Shown here: one piece after another, positions 29,901 to 38,504 of the stretch | How the letters are laid out: the number at the start of each line of letters is the position of its first letter | How positions within the stretch are numbered: position 1 is the stretch's first letter | From: Acidobacteriota bacterium | GTDB lineage: Bacteria > Acidobacteriota > Terriglobia > Terriglobales > Acidobacteriaceae | Direction: 5' to 3' | Assembly: GCA_021792795.1 (NCBI GenBank) | Contig: JAJYUB010000030.1 | Coordinates: 1 to 42,434, forward strand | DNA length: 42,434 bases | Made by a program: the position numbers and the translations under genes | Notes under the pieces: model-generated | Told to the model about the DNA's origin: nothing | The model's database searches: none | Seen by the model: only the letters and a program-made list of their open reading frames with translations

Positions 29901-31550
29901 GGCTATAAAGTGGACGAAGTGATCGCTCGGCTTCGTCACTCCATCCCTGGAGTGGGACTGATTTCGCCTCCTCCCCACCACGATATTTATTCCATTGAAG
30001 ATTTGGCGCAGCTGATTTACGACTTGAAAAATGTGAACCCGCGGGCCCGCATCGCGGTGAAACTGGTGTCGGAAGTGGGCGTCGGCACGGTAGCAGCCGG
30101 AGTTTCCAAGGCGCACGCCGATGTTGTCTTGATCAGCGGCGACAGCGGTGGGACCGGCGCAGCGCCGCTCAGTTCCATCAAACATGCTGGAATTCCCTGG
30201 GAACTCGGACTGGCGGAAACCCAGCAGGTCCTATTGCTGAACGACCTGCGCAGCCGCATTCGCGTGCAGACCGATGGCAAACTGCAAACCGGAAGAGACA
30301 TTGTGATCGCGGCGTTGCTGGGCGCGGAGGAATTTGGTTTCGCCACGGCCCCGCTCATCACCATGGGCTGCATTATGATTCGCAAGTGCCACTTGAACAC
30401 CTGCCCGGTTGGCATCGCCACGCAGGACCCCGAGCTTCGGAAGCGGTTCCAGGGGCAACCCGAGCATGTCATCAATTTCTTCTTTTTTCTAGCCGAACAA
30501 GTTCGCGAGTACATGGCGAAACTCGGTTTTCGCAAAGTGGACGAGATGGTTGGTCGCGTCGACATGCTGGAGACGCATTTGGCGGTCGATCATTGGAAGG
30601 CCAAGGGCATCGATCTGTCCTCCATTTTGTACAGCCCGCCATTGCCTGCACGCGTGGCGCGGCACTGTGTGCAGAAACAAGACCATGGCCTGGAGCAGGC
30701 GCTCGACCACCGTTTGATCGAGCTTGCAGCGCCGGCACTCGACCATCGGCAGCCTGTGGAAGTCTCGCTTCCGATCCGGAACATCCATCGGACAGTAGGA
30801 GCCATGCTTGGCGGAGAGGTCGTGCGGCGCTACGGAGCGGAGGGACTGCCGGACGAAACAATCCGCTTCCGCTTCCAGGGATCTGCCGGCCAAAGCTTCG
30901 GAGCCTTTCTTCCCAACGGCGTCACGTTGACCCTGGAAGGGGAGGCGAACGACTATGTGGGCAAGGGGCTTTCCGGCGGCAGAATTGTCATTTTCCCGCC
31001 CCGCAACTCCAGCTTTCAGCCGGAGGAGAGCATCCTGGCAGGCAATGTCATTCTCTACGGCGCGACCAGCGGCGAAGTCTTCCTGAACGGAATCGCCGGA
31101 GAACGCTTTGCTGTCCGCAATTCCGGAGCGACCGCCGTTGTCGAAGGCGTTGGCGACCATGGCTGTGAATATATGACCAACGGACGCGTCGTCGTCCTTG
31201 GTGCATGCGGCCGCAACTTCGCTGCCGGAATGAACGGAGGAATCGCTTACGTTTTCGACGAGCGTGGCGATTTCATGCAGAAACGGTGCAACCAGGCTTC
31301 CGTCGATCTAGAGCCAGTGACCGACGAACAAGAGATCGAAGATCTGCAGTTGCTGGTCACGCGCCATCGCGACCTGACAGGAAGTCCGCGCGCCGGCTGG
31401 ATTCTTGCCAACTGGAACGATAGCCTGCCGAAATTCATCAAAATATTTCCACAGGAATATAAACGCGTACTTCGTGACCGTGGAGAAGCGGCGATTCCAA
31501 CTGGAGAACTACCTCAATTGACGATCGCGGAGCAGGTGCAGCATGGGTAA
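26967..31550 (+). CDS. gltB: Glutamate synthase (NADPH), large subunit
   Basis: About 1527 residues from the ATG at 26967 (GAGGA at the proper distance); a GTG at 26943 would add eight. Domains: class II glutamine amidotransferase whose catalytic Cys lies in [10 protein letters not shown], implying removal of the preceding propeptide; central domain; FMN-binding synthase domain ([53 protein letters not shown]); 3Fe-4S ligands in [12 protein letters not shown] (C-x5-C-x4-C); and the C-terminal GXGXG beta-helix domain. It hydrolyses glutamine and transfers ammonia to 2-oxoglutarate. The stop overlaps the gltD start by 8 bp, ensuring coupled synthesis. Confidence 0.97.
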   Translation: MSNRHTVSGVASAQGLYHPSHEHDACGIGFVASIRGEKSHEIILKGIEVLINLTHRGACGCDAETGDGAGILIQIPHRFFARECAQLGFNLPGPGAYAAGMVFLPVEKLNRLQCEGIFEQIIQDEGLTVLGWRDTPCNGNAIGRVARASQPYIQQIFVGKPDGMNEDAFERKLYVVRKLAEQKIAASNIEDKEIFYVPSLSSRTIIYKGLLLAPQIASFYGELSDPEVDSALCLVHQRFSTNTFPSWRLAHPFRYVAHNGEINTLRGNVNWMHARQSILDSPAFGGDIEKLFPIVEDGSSDSSAFDNAVELLYQSGRSMPHVMAMLIPEAWAGNPHMKPEKRAFYEYHASLMEPWDGPAAIAFTDGRVIGATLDRNGLRPGRYVVTKDDIVVLASEAGVLDIPAANVKKKGRLQPGKMFLVDTVQQCIVSDKEIKQQLVSRQPYQEWLKEKQITLDQLPEPSRVYGANPDTLLRRQRAFGYSEEDMKMILEPMASKGEEPIGSMGTDTPLACLSDRPQMLFSYFKQLFAQVTNPPIDSIREEMVMSLTSFIGSERNILAETSQNCHTLKLPHAILTNRELEKLRRVSTGDLLATTLPTLFRAEDGEAGLKRALDELCQRASLAVRSGYTLLILSDRGVDKQYAPIPSLLALAAVHYLLVREETRTQVALIIESGEPREVMHFALLIGFGASAINPYLAFDSIRDLAHRGYLANGITPDTAVKNFIKAVNKGLLKTFSKMGISTLQSYRGAQVFEAIGLNRNLVETYFQGTASRIEGIGLDVLAREAQMKHEYAFAPLNDSETDLDVGGAYHFRVGGEEHLLNPLTISKLQHAVQQGNPKTFKEYTDLIDEQSRNMCTLRSLMKIKESKTPVPIDQVEPAREIVKRFTTGAMSFGSISKEAHETLAIAMNRIGGMSNTGEGGEDARRFAPDANGDLRRSAVKQIASGRFGVTTNYLINADELQIKMAQGAKPGEGGQLPGYKVDEVIARLRHSIPGVGLISPPPHHDIYSIEDLAQLIYDLKNVNPRARIAVKLVSEVGVGTVAAGVSKAHADVVLISGDSGGTGAAPLSSIKHAGIPWELGLAETQQVLLLNDLRSRIRVQTDGKLQTGRDIVIAALLGAEEFGFATAPLITMGCIMIRKCHLNTCPVGIATQDPELRKRFQGQPEHVINFFFFLAEQVREYMAKLGFRKVDEMVGRVDMLETHLAVDHWKAKGIDLSSILYSPPLPARVARHCVQKQDHGLEQALDHRLIELAAPALDHRQPVEVSLPIRNIHRTVGAMLGGEVVRRYGAEGLPDETIRFRFQGSAGQSFGAFLPNGVTLTLEGEANDYVGKGLSGGRIVIFPPRNSSFQPEESILAGNVILYGATSGEVFLNGIAGERFAVRNSGATAVVEGVGDHGCEYMTNGRVVVLGACGRNFAAGMNGGIAYVFDERGDFMQKRCNQASVDLEPVTDEQEIEDLQLLVTRHRDLTGSPRAGWILANWNDSLPKFIKIFPQEYKRVLRDRGEAAIPTGELPQLTIAEQVQHG

Positions 31551-32991
31551 ATCGACAGGATTCATGGAGTTCCCGCGCGAACTGCCGGAGCGGCGTCCGG
31601 TTGTCGAACGCGTCAACGACTGGGTGGAAATCTATCGTTCTTTTCCAGAAGAAAAGCAGCAGCAGCAGGCAGCGCGATGCATGGACTGCGGCGTGCCTTT
31701 CTGCCATACAGGCTGCCCGGTCAACAACATTATTCCCGACTGGAACGACCTGGTATATCGCGGTCGCTGGAAAGAGGCGGTGCGTCGTCTGCACGCAACC
31801 AACAATTTCCCAGAGATCACCGGCAGAATATGTCCTGCGCCATGTGAGGCCGCGTGCGTTCTTGGCATCAATGCCCCTCCGGTGACGATCAAGCAGATTG
31901 AAAAAAATATCATCGACCATGCGTATGAAGAGGGTTGGGTCCATCCCGAGCCGCCTGCGTTTTCTACTGGCAAGCGCGTCGCCGTAGTGGGCTCCGGGCC
32001 GGCAGGTCTGGCGGCCGCCCAACAACTGCGGCGGGCCGGTCATGCGGTCACGGTATTTGAAAAGGCCGACCGCATCGGCGGTTTGATGCGCTATGGGATT
32101 CCAAATTTTAAACTTGAGAAGACCATCCTCGATCGCCGCCTGGAGCAAATGCAATTGGAAGGCGTGACATTTGTGACCGGCGCGCACGTCGGTCAGAATG
32201 TCCCGGTCGAAGATCTCCAGCGCGACTTCGACGCCATTCTGTTGGCCGGTGGGGCGGAGCAGCCTCGGGACCTTACCGTCCCTGGCCGTGAGTTGAAGGG
32301 CATTCATTTCGCGATGGAATTTCTTCCGCAACAGAACCGGCGATGCGAAGGCGATGCGGTTTCGGAAGTGGGAGAGATCCTGGCCACGGACAAGAGAGTG
32401 GTCATCATCGGAGGCGGAGACACAGGCGCCGATTGCCTGGGAACAAGTCATCGCCAGAAGGCACTCTCGGTCGAGCAATTTGAAATCATGCCGGTGCCGC
32501 CTTCCACGCGCTCGCCGCTTACCCCCTGGCCGTTATGGCCGATGCAACTCCGCATCGAGGGCGCTCATGAGGAGGGTGGAAAGCGGAATTGGGGCCTCGC
32601 CACGACAAAGTTCGTCGGCGATGAGCACGGCAACGTAAAGCAGTTGCATGGCGTCCAAGTCGGTCCTCCTCCCAAGTTTGAGCCTCAACCTGGCAGTGAA
32701 TTTGTTCTTGAAGTGGACTTGGTGCTGCTTGCCATGGGTTTCTCTGGCCCTATTCGCAACGGCATGATTGAAAAGCTAGGAGTGGCGCTCGATTCCCGAG
32801 GGAATGTTGCGACCAACGATAACTACATGACCACGGTCGAGGGGGTTTTTGCCGCGGGCGATATGCGGCGGGGACAATCCCTAGTGGTGTGGGCCATTTC
32901 CGAGGGACGGAAGGCGGCTGCGGCTGTCGACAAGTATTTACGCGCTGTTTCAAATGCGCGCGATGCCAGTTTGGTCGGCGTCGCTGGGTAA
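31543..32991 (+). CDS. gltD: Glutamate synthase, small subunit (FAD, Fe-S)
   Basis: The 482-residue protein has two N-terminal cysteine clusters for [4Fe-4S] centres ([13 protein letters not shown] at ~46-58 and CPAPCEAAC at ~97-105), an FAD-binding GxGxxG in [14 protein letters not shown] (~147-160), and an NADPH-binding GxGxxG in [13 protein letters not shown] (~287-299), then [17 protein letters not shown] near the end. It feeds electrons from NADPH to GltB. Length and motifs are normal. Translation starts inside the gltB 3' end. No gene follows on this strand until 35678. Confidence 0.96.
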   Translation: MGKSTGFMEFPRELPERRPVVERVNDWVEIYRSFPEEKQQQQAARCMDCGVPFCHTGCPVNNIIPDWNDLVYRGRWKEAVRRLHATNNFPEITGRICPAPCEAACVLGINAPPVTIKQIEKNIIDHAYEEGWVHPEPPAFSTGKRVAVVGSGPAGLAAAQQLRRAGHAVTVFEKADRIGGLMRYGIPNFKLEKTILDRRLEQMQLEGVTFVTGAHVGQNVPVEDLQRDFDAILLAGGAEQPRDLTVPGRELKGIHFAMEFLPQQNRRCEGDAVSEVGEILATDKRVVIIGGGDTGADCLGTSHRQKALSVEQFEIMPVPPSTRSPLTPWPLWPMQLRIEGAHEEGGKRNWGLATTKFVGDEHGNVKQLHGVQVGPPPKFEPQPGSEFVLEVDLVLLAMGFSGPIRNGMIEKLGVALDSRGNVATNDNYMTTVEGVFAAGDMRRGQSLVVWAISEGRKAAAAVDKYLRAVSNARDASLVGVAG

Positions 32992-33070
32992 TTTCGTCGG
33001 CGGCGATCGCTGCGCGGAAATGTCTGCGAATGCCGGTCGTCGCAGTCGTTACGCGATTGCGAACTCGTCG

Positions 33071-33382
33071 CTACGCAATCCGCTCGAATTTATAGCCGGC
33101 TTCCTGCAGCGCCGACGAGATGGCCTGGATGTGCGAAGTCCCGCGCGTCTCCAGGGTAATGTCAATCACCGTGTCGCCCAGGTTGACGCCGTAGTGTGAC
33201 CGGTTGTGGAGCGTTTCCACGATGTTGGCCTGCTGGTCCGCCAAAATTCTTGTCAAGTGATGCAACGCGCCAGGGCGGTCGGACAGGTGTACGCGGATGC
33301 GAACTCTGCGGCCAGCGCTACCGCGCCTGCGCTGTCTTGTCGCGAGGATTTCGTGAAGTATGCCGCTGGAAGGCGTCATCAT
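33071..33382 (-). pseudogene. Orphan ACT domain, likely C-terminal remnant of a threonine dehydratase
   Basis: The 103-residue frame consists of a short basic leader and one ACT domain (VRIRVHLSDRPGALHHLTRI, then NIVETLHNRSHYGVNLGDTV, IDITLETRG). The sequence is that of the C-terminal ACT of catabolic-type threonine ammonia-lyases, whose LHEIL linker helix also seems to be present. The PLP catalytic domain (~320 residues) is absent; the adjoining DNA is the DUF1080 gene, 49 bp away. The ATG at 33382 lacks a ribosome site. It is more probably a leftover of a deletion than a free regulatory ACT protein, but a short standalone protein cannot be excluded. Confidence 0.55.
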
Positions 33383-33431
33383 GGATTCGATATGGATTCG
33401 ATCGTTGTTTCACGCCAGCGATTTTGCGGCG

Positions 33432-34421
33432 CTATTCCTTTGCCGGCGTGATGACCAGATTCCGAAAGGAAGTTCCGCCGTGGGGCTCTGCCCCCTGCAG
33501 GTAGATCGGGCCGGGAAGCCCCTCGTGACTATCGAGCGCGTCTCCGGTAATACCAGGAATTTCTTTCTTGTCGATGACCGTTTGCCCGTCTTCAACGACT
33601 GTCACAGTTCTTCCAATCAGCGTGATATCGAACGTATGCCAGGTCCCCGGTTCAAGAGGAATTTCCGGAGACGGCGTCAGGAACCCATACACAGAGCCAG
33701 TTCGACGGTTCGGCGGGTCCTGTTTGGCGTTATCCGCAATCTGCACTTCATAACGGCCGCGCAGATACACGCCGGTATTGCAATCCGGTTTGCAATTGAA
33801 TTCCACGTGCAGCTTGAAGTCGCGAAATTTACGCGTCGTAATTATGTTGCTTCCGTGCGCCGTGCTGATCAGCATCCCGTCTTTCACGGTCCATATATTT
33901 GCGGCGCCTGGATTGTCGAACCACCAGCCAGTGGTATCTTTCCCGTCGAACAATGGGATTGGCTTGTCCCACTGCGCCACCGTGGTGCGCTTCAATAAGG
34001 GGGCTTGATCGCCAGTCCATCGCCAGGTGGTTCCATCCGGCCCGGTCATGGTTCCAGATAACTTTCCACCGACTAGCTTGGCCTGAAACGGCATGTCTTT
34101 TGGCGTATCTTCTTCATCTTTGGGCGACGAGAAAGCGAGCACGGAGTTCTGTATCTTCACGTTCAGAATCGGATGGGCATTCCCCCAGCGCCCAACCATC
34201 CTGCCTTCCAACTCGCCCCCGTTTTCAGTTAACTCCAGCCACGAGGGGTACTGACGATCGGGAGCATACAAGGTCAAGTCCCATCTGCCCAGGAACGGTT
34301 TTACTGAAGTGGAGTTGGCCAGAGCGTGACTCTTTGACACCTTCTCAGCCTGCGACAACGTCATCCCAGGGAACAGAAATGTCGCAGTCAGCGCAATGCA
34401 TCCAATCCTGGCCAGCTTCAT
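33432..34421 (-). CDS. Secreted DUF1080 (3-keto-disaccharide hydrolase-like) protein
   Basis: The 329-residue protein has a signal peptide (KLARIGCIALTATFLFPGM). A first beta-rich domain (~40-150, FLGRWDLTLYAPDRQYPSW) is followed by the DUF1080 concanavalin-like domain (~155-327), recognised by PLFDGKDTTGWW, WTVKDGMLIST, FRDFKLHVEFN, NTGVYLRGRYEVQI, WHTFDITLIGRTVTVVEDG and the ending FRNLVITP. Some members hydrolyse 3-keto-glucosides; others only bind. The usual periplasmic or surface location is supported by the signal peptide. It is not clearly in an operon: the downstream ACT fragment is a remnant, and IS630 debris lies upstream. A GAG-type ribosome site precedes the ATG. Confidence 0.85.
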   Translation of the reverse strand: MKLARIGCIALTATFLFPGMTLSQAEKVSKSHALANSTSVKPFLGRWDLTLYAPDRQYPSWLELTENGGELEGRMVGRWGNAHPILNVKIQNSVLAFSSPKDEEDTPKDMPFQAKLVGGKLSGTMTGPDGTTWRWTGDQAPLLKRTTVAQWDKPIPLFDGKDTTGWWFDNPGAANIWTVKDGMLISTAHGSNIITTRKFRDFKLHVEFNCKPDCNTGVYLRGRYEVQIADNAKQDPPNRRTGSVYGFLTPSPEIPLEPGTWHTFDITLIGRTVTVVEDGQTVIDKKEIPGITGDALDSHEGLPGPIYLQGAEPHGGTSFRNLVITPAKE

Positions 34422-34469
34422 TTTGGAACTCCTCGCTAATGATAATAAGCGTACGTGTCGAGACTAACT

Positions 34470-35299
34470 ATCCAAGGCAAAGCGGTGCGGCCTCGAAGCC
34501 CGTCCGCAAGGGCAGCCAAACGGGGCAGCCAACTTCCAACTGCCGGGCGACCGCATCAGGTGGTGGAACACCCGGTTGGGAAATTCTTTCTCTCGCAATT
34601 CGTCCCAGACATGTTCCTGGGATTCAACTCGGGCGCGTAGGGCGGCAGTGCCAACAAGCGGATATTTTCCCGGACGACCGGGTCCTTGGCCCTGTGCGAA
34701 CTGGCTCCGTCCAAAGACCATCGCGATGAGATCGGTCGGGCGCGCCTGGCTGACCTGGGCGAGGAACTCGCCCATTCTCGCGGTGTTCATCTCGCGGCAC
34801 ACCGCCAATCCAAGCGGTCTTCGAGCGGCCCGCCGCGCCGTAGACGTAGACGAACTGGCGCTCGTAGCCATTGCCGATCGCCGGCCGCAGGGGCGCCGGC
34901 GCCCAGCATTGCCGAGGTCGCACCATGCGTCCGGCCCAGTTTTTCTGCCAGCGCTGCCCGCACCGGGGAGACCACCAATACGCCCGCATCGCGGGCCTGT
35001 TCCGCCCACGGGAAAGAAATGCTTTTTCCTCTTCTACCGTCATCATGGCCCGCCTGCGGCCACCCCACTGGAGAGTCACTCGGGGTAGGTTGGAGTCCTT
35101 TGCGGAAACGCCGTTGCAGTCGCGGCACGCTGGCGCGGCCCACCCAGAGCAGCGCCGCAGTTTGCTCCAGTGTGGCATGCGCCAAGGCAGGTAGAAGGAT
35201 GGATTGGGCGGCACGCAGTTGTTTCACGTCGCAGGTATCGACGACCACCATGCGTGCTTGGGCAACCAGTTCGGGATCGATCCGGCGCGGTCTTGGCAT
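34470..35299 (-). pseudogene. Decayed IS630-family transposase
   Basis: The frame starts at 35299 with a normal N-terminus (MPRPRRIDPELVAQAR; helix-turn-helix region LEQTAALLWVGRASVPRLQR). It then shifts frame repeatedly: GGRRRAMMTVEEEKAFLS lies in another frame, WAEQARDAGVLVVSPVRAAL back in the first, and MNTARMGEFLAQVSQARPTD plus EHVWDELREKEFPNRVFHHL in a third. Part of the middle (after EKLGRT) is deleted. The DDE core is therefore broken. The end of the element lies near 34470; flanking inverted repeats were not identified. Confidence 0.8.
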
Positions 35300-35677
35300 G
35301 CGTAGCGATGAGTCGTTCGTCTCCGCCGAATAAGGGCCTGAATGGAAATCGACTTGGGCGCGGAGAATGTCAGATCGTACAACGAACGCGCCTTGCTCTG
35401 TTTGGCCCTCGAAATGCCCCAATCCGAGTTTCTGCTTCAACTCCTCGCTTTCACGCGATACGACCCTGCTTTCCGGAGAGAGCGCGGCGAAAAAAAGGCT
35501 ACAATATCTGCTTCAACGCTCAAACCTGTAGCTGATTTGCTTCCGGGCCAGTCGGCATGCAATATATTTTGATACAGCTACACAGATGACTTGCCAATGT
35601 AGCATGCGTCTGGATACAACGATAGTACGCTGGTAGCAATCGCCCTTTGCGGGGCGAATGATTCATGGGAGACGATC
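35300..35677. other. Intergenic region between IS630 debris and the small secreted protein
   Basis: No gene recognised. It may include the outer end of the IS630 element. TTGCCA (35591) and GATACA (35613) 16 bp apart are a weak promoter candidate for the next gene. Confidence 0.3.
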
Positions 35678-36034
35678 ATGAAACGTCTGGCACTCATTCT
35701 GGCCCTTGGCGGCATCACGGTATTTAGCGCTGCCCAAACCCCTAAACCCCAAACGCTTGCCGGTTATATCAGCGATTCGAAGTGCGGCTCCATGCACATG
35801 GACAATGGCCTGGGCTGCGTGCGGAAATGCATCGAGGACGGATATTTTCCGGTTTTCGTGGATGCCCAGAAGAAGGTTTGGGCGATTGAAAATCCCTACG
35901 CCGTAAAAGATTACTATGGCTACAACGTGAAGGTAGTTGCCGAAGTAAATCCGTCCGGGAAGAGCATTCATGTGGACAAGATTACAAAGACGGGTGGCGT
36001 ACTGGGTGGCATGAAGGACGGCATGCCTATGTAA
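35678..36034 (+). CDS. Small secreted protein with GYISDSKCG motif
   Basis: The 118-residue protein has a clear signal peptide (MKRLALILALGGITVFSAAQ) and a mature part of ~97 residues. It contains GYISDSKCGSMH, a second Cys in GLGCVRKCIEDGYFPVFVD, VWAIENPYAVKDYYGYNVKV and KSIHVDKITKTGG. Three Cys plus Met/His clustered in the first half could bind metal or form a disulfide. Small secreted proteins with this motif are, to my knowledge, common in Acidobacteriota and uncharacterised. GGGAG is placed well before the ATG. It stands alone between mobile-element debris and an empty region, upstream of the electron-transfer cluster. Confidence 0.75.
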   Translation: MKRLALILALGGITVFSAAQTPKPQTLAGYISDSKCGSMHMDNGLGCVRKCIEDGYFPVFVDAQKKVWAIENPYAVKDYYGYNVKVVAEVNPSGKSIHVDKITKTGGVLGGMKDGMPM

Positions 36035-37172
36035 GTGGAAGCATGTCCCTGCCGCGCCTCAGAATCGCGCGGAAATGAAGACCTCGAAAGACGCGTCTGC
36101 GGATTCTCTCCGTGTCGGCGCGAGCAGATCCCCCCTCTGAGAAGTCCCGGTAGCGTGCGGTTTCGGAGGCTCCTAAAATTAGGCCCGCAAAAATTGGCGG
36201 GCCATCCGGCTGGTTCGGGTGCAGCCCGGCCCAGCTCTCGACCTGCGGTGGGGCCTCGGCTTCCGGCAGCGGACGGAGCGCCGCGCCGATCGCCTGCCAG
36301 ATCCAAGGCCCCGCACTGTTTTATCGGGCCCTACCTGTTTCATGGTGGCACGCGTCGCCATGCGACCGTCTATGCGCGGAATCGGGGAAATCTCGGGCAT
36401 ACGCGACACGCAGCGCAGATGTTTCTAGCACCGTCAAGCCGGGCGATGTTTTGGTTTCTACAATCGCAAAAAATATATTGCGAACTTGCGAAGCCTACAC
36501 AGTGAAGCCTCGATCGTTTGGCCCTTCATATAAAGATGCCGTAGATATGCCTGTGCAACCTACCGGCCATCCGTCAGTGTAAACTACACACCAACATAAT
36601 TCGATGGACGCTGCCAACGTGACAGCCATCACAGCGAGACGTGCGCGCCGTCACATACACTACTGGACTGATCGATAGATTCTGGAATCCTGTTGCTTGC
36701 CTTGATGGATGCAAAGACCGCTAAGAACACTCTGAAGAAGTCCGTCGCAACGGTGGAACGTGCCAGTATGCATGCTCTCCAGTTTGGCGACCGGGATGGT
36801 AGTGGAAGAATCGTACGGATCGCAGACAGATGGAAGGACTGACAATTGGCAGGTCGCCGCGTAGAGATGTTCAAGGACGACTTCCTGCCAAGGGTAATCC
36901 GCCAAGAGATGCAATTTGGGTGTATACGAACAGCCACGCTGCCGCATAATCATCCTGTACACATCGCCTTTGGTTCGCGCTTTATTCATGTACGGCGTAT
37001 GGAGTGCCGTTTTGAATCTCAGCGTCCCGTCTCCCTGCTCAAACAGGAACGGGCTTGGGGACTGCGGAGGATGTTTGACGGTAGATTCAACTGAAGCGCG
37101 GCAACGGGTCCTCTGGACGCGCCTGCGGGCAAACACGAATGCGATGACGGCTTATATCGGAGAAGACGGGAG
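36035..37172. other. 1.1-kb region without a recognisable gene
   Basis: Open frames exist on both strands (for example 36660-37136 minus and 36846-37094 plus), but none shows a known motif and they lack convincing ribosome sites. The part 36179-36430 is GC-rich and resembles a degraded coding sequence on the minus strand. The part 36490-36660 is richer in AT and contains a CRP-like site. The region looks like decayed DNA plus the regulatory region for the gene at 37173. Confidence 0.4.
36618..36633. promoter_or_regulatory. CRP/FNR-family operator-like palindrome, site 1
   Basis: CGTGACAGCCATCACA differs from the TGTGA-N6-TCACA pattern at one base. It lies about 540 bp before the membrane-protein gene at 37173. 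Confidence 0.4.
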
Positions 37173-37790
37173 ATGCTTGCAATGGTAAAGGGGTGGAAGG
37201 TTGGCCATGGTTTTTTGATGGGACAGGGAGTGTTCACGCTAGCTGTCGGAATGGCGCTTTGCTCCCTGGGTTCTTTCATGACAAATCCGAAAGCCGGGTC
37301 GTTAGGTTACATCGTCGCTGTGTCCCTGACAGCCGTGAGCCTGCTGGGGCAAGCTATTATTGCCTATAACGGACTGTTGGCAAATAGGGTATGGCGTCAT
37401 CGCGAGCTATACATTTACTTTTCGACCGGAATGTTTTCCGTTGCTTGCTGGCTGGTTTTCTGGTTGCGCCGCCTGGCCCCTTTGGATGCACTCGTTCTGC
37501 TCGCCGGATTGTACGGCCTCTTGTGGAGCGTCTCGTATATAGGACTTACTTTCCATCTGCGACCCTCTCCACGAAAGGCAATCATGCTGTGTGTTCTTGC
37601 AGCGACAACATCCGTTATAGGAATTCTTCTGTCCACGCAATCTGACCTTAGTAGCATCAGCGCCGTAACGGCAGTTGCTTGCTATCTAACATGGATTGGA
37701 ATTCAGACCCTCTTGACCGCTCCGTACCTGTTTCGCAATTGGGAGAATAGGACAGCAGAAGGTACGCTTTCCGATGGCATGGCGCAATAG
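37173..37790 (+). CDS. Multi-pass membrane protein of unknown function
   Basis: The 205-residue protein has about six hydrophobic segments (e.g. FLMGQGVFTLAVGMALCSLG, IVAVSLTAVSLLGQAIIAYN, FSVACWLVFWL, ALVLLAGLYGLLWSVSYIGL, AIMLCVLAATTSVIGILL). I do not recognise a family, and there are no His pairs typical of cytochrome b or CXXCH motifs. The start is the ATG at 37173 after GGGAG; a second ATG is three codons later. It lies between the two CRP-like sites and upstream of the cytochrome-porin cluster. A role in that cluster is possible but rests only on position. Confidence 0.65.
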   Translation: MLAMVKGWKVGHGFLMGQGVFTLAVGMALCSLGSFMTNPKAGSLGYIVAVSLTAVSLLGQAIIAYNGLLANRVWRHRELYIYFSTGMFSVACWLVFWLRRLAPLDALVLLAGLYGLLWSVSYIGLTFHLRPSPRKAIMLCVLAATTSVIGILLSTQSDLSSISAVTAVACYLTWIGIQTLLTAPYLFRNWENRTAEGTLSDGMAQ

Positions 37791-37963
37791 AGACCGCCTG
37801 GTCGTGTCTGCGGAATCCAAAACTTGCGGAACATGTGGTTGTTTATCCTCTCAATTCTCTCGTTCGCCCGTGCTGTTTCAAGAAAAGCGCGCCGCAAGGG
37901 AAGCCCTCCACTGCAGGGTTCCCATGTCCTGGCCATGCCTACGACATAAGTCGCAAGTATAGG

Positions 37964-37979
37964 TGTGATGGCCATCACA
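37964..37979. promoter_or_regulatory. Perfect CRP-type palindrome TGTGATGGCCATCACA, site 2
   Basis: This is an exact 16-bp palindrome with both half-sites TGTGA and TCACA of the CRP consensus at N6 spacing. It lies ~525 bp upstream of the cytochrome-porin gene, with a decayed transposase between. It was probably closer to that gene before the insertion. Confidence 0.6.
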
Positions 37980-38045
37980 TTCAGGCTTGTAGTGAAAGTG
38001 ATTGATTGAAGGGATACAAGAGCGGTTGGAAAGCGTCTAACGGAC

Positions 38046-38409
38046 ATGGCAATCATGGCAATGGGCAGGCAAGAGCAGCGGGCAAGGCGGAAAGATTTGT
38101 GGGTCGCACGCACAGCACTGGCAGTTGCTTCCGGGGCACCCGTTGTACCCTCGGCTGCGGAAGTTACTCGATGCGGAGAATCCAGTTGCGTTCGTGGAAG
38201 TACGGCGCGCGAAGTTCTGCGCGGCAAGTATGGATGTGCGTTGCTGGCGCATGGCGCCGATTGCCGGTGTTTTCCGGTCGAATGTTTTGAAAGCATCGAG
38301 GCCGAGCGCGGGATCGCCTGTTCGGGTGGCGGAGTTTGCCGCACGCGCAGCCAAGTTACCCCCGGGCGATACGTCGAAGGGAAACATCCATGGTCTCTCT
38401 TTGAAGTAG
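38046..38409 (+). pseudogene. Decayed IS1182/IS5-like transposase, N-terminal remnant
   Basis: In one frame MGRQEQRARRKDLWVARTAL resembles the start of a transposase. The frame then shifts to GHPLYPRLRKLLDAENPVAF, VEVRRAKFCAA, and later back to FESIEAERGIAC. These blocks match, in order, the N-terminal part of transposases that read G-H-P-F-Y-x-x-L-N and G-Y-F-E-G-I-x-x-E-R-G-I-A. At least two frameshifts and no DDE domain remain. It is a different element from the one at the left edge. Confidence 0.65.
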
Positions 38410-38504
38410 GCGCTCATCTGTAACGCAGTCATGTACGAAAGAAATTTAAAGCAAGCGCTCTGGAATTAGACAAGAGAAAACACGACACGGGAGGAACTGT
38501 CAGC

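Noticed and set aside
36660-37136. 158-codon minus-strand and 82-codon plus-strand frames
   Set aside because: Neither shows family motifs or a convincing ribosome site, and they conflict with each other.
38037-38432. Minus-strand frame opposite the transposase remnant
   Set aside because: The plus-strand frames match transposase blocks in order; the minus frame is their shadow.
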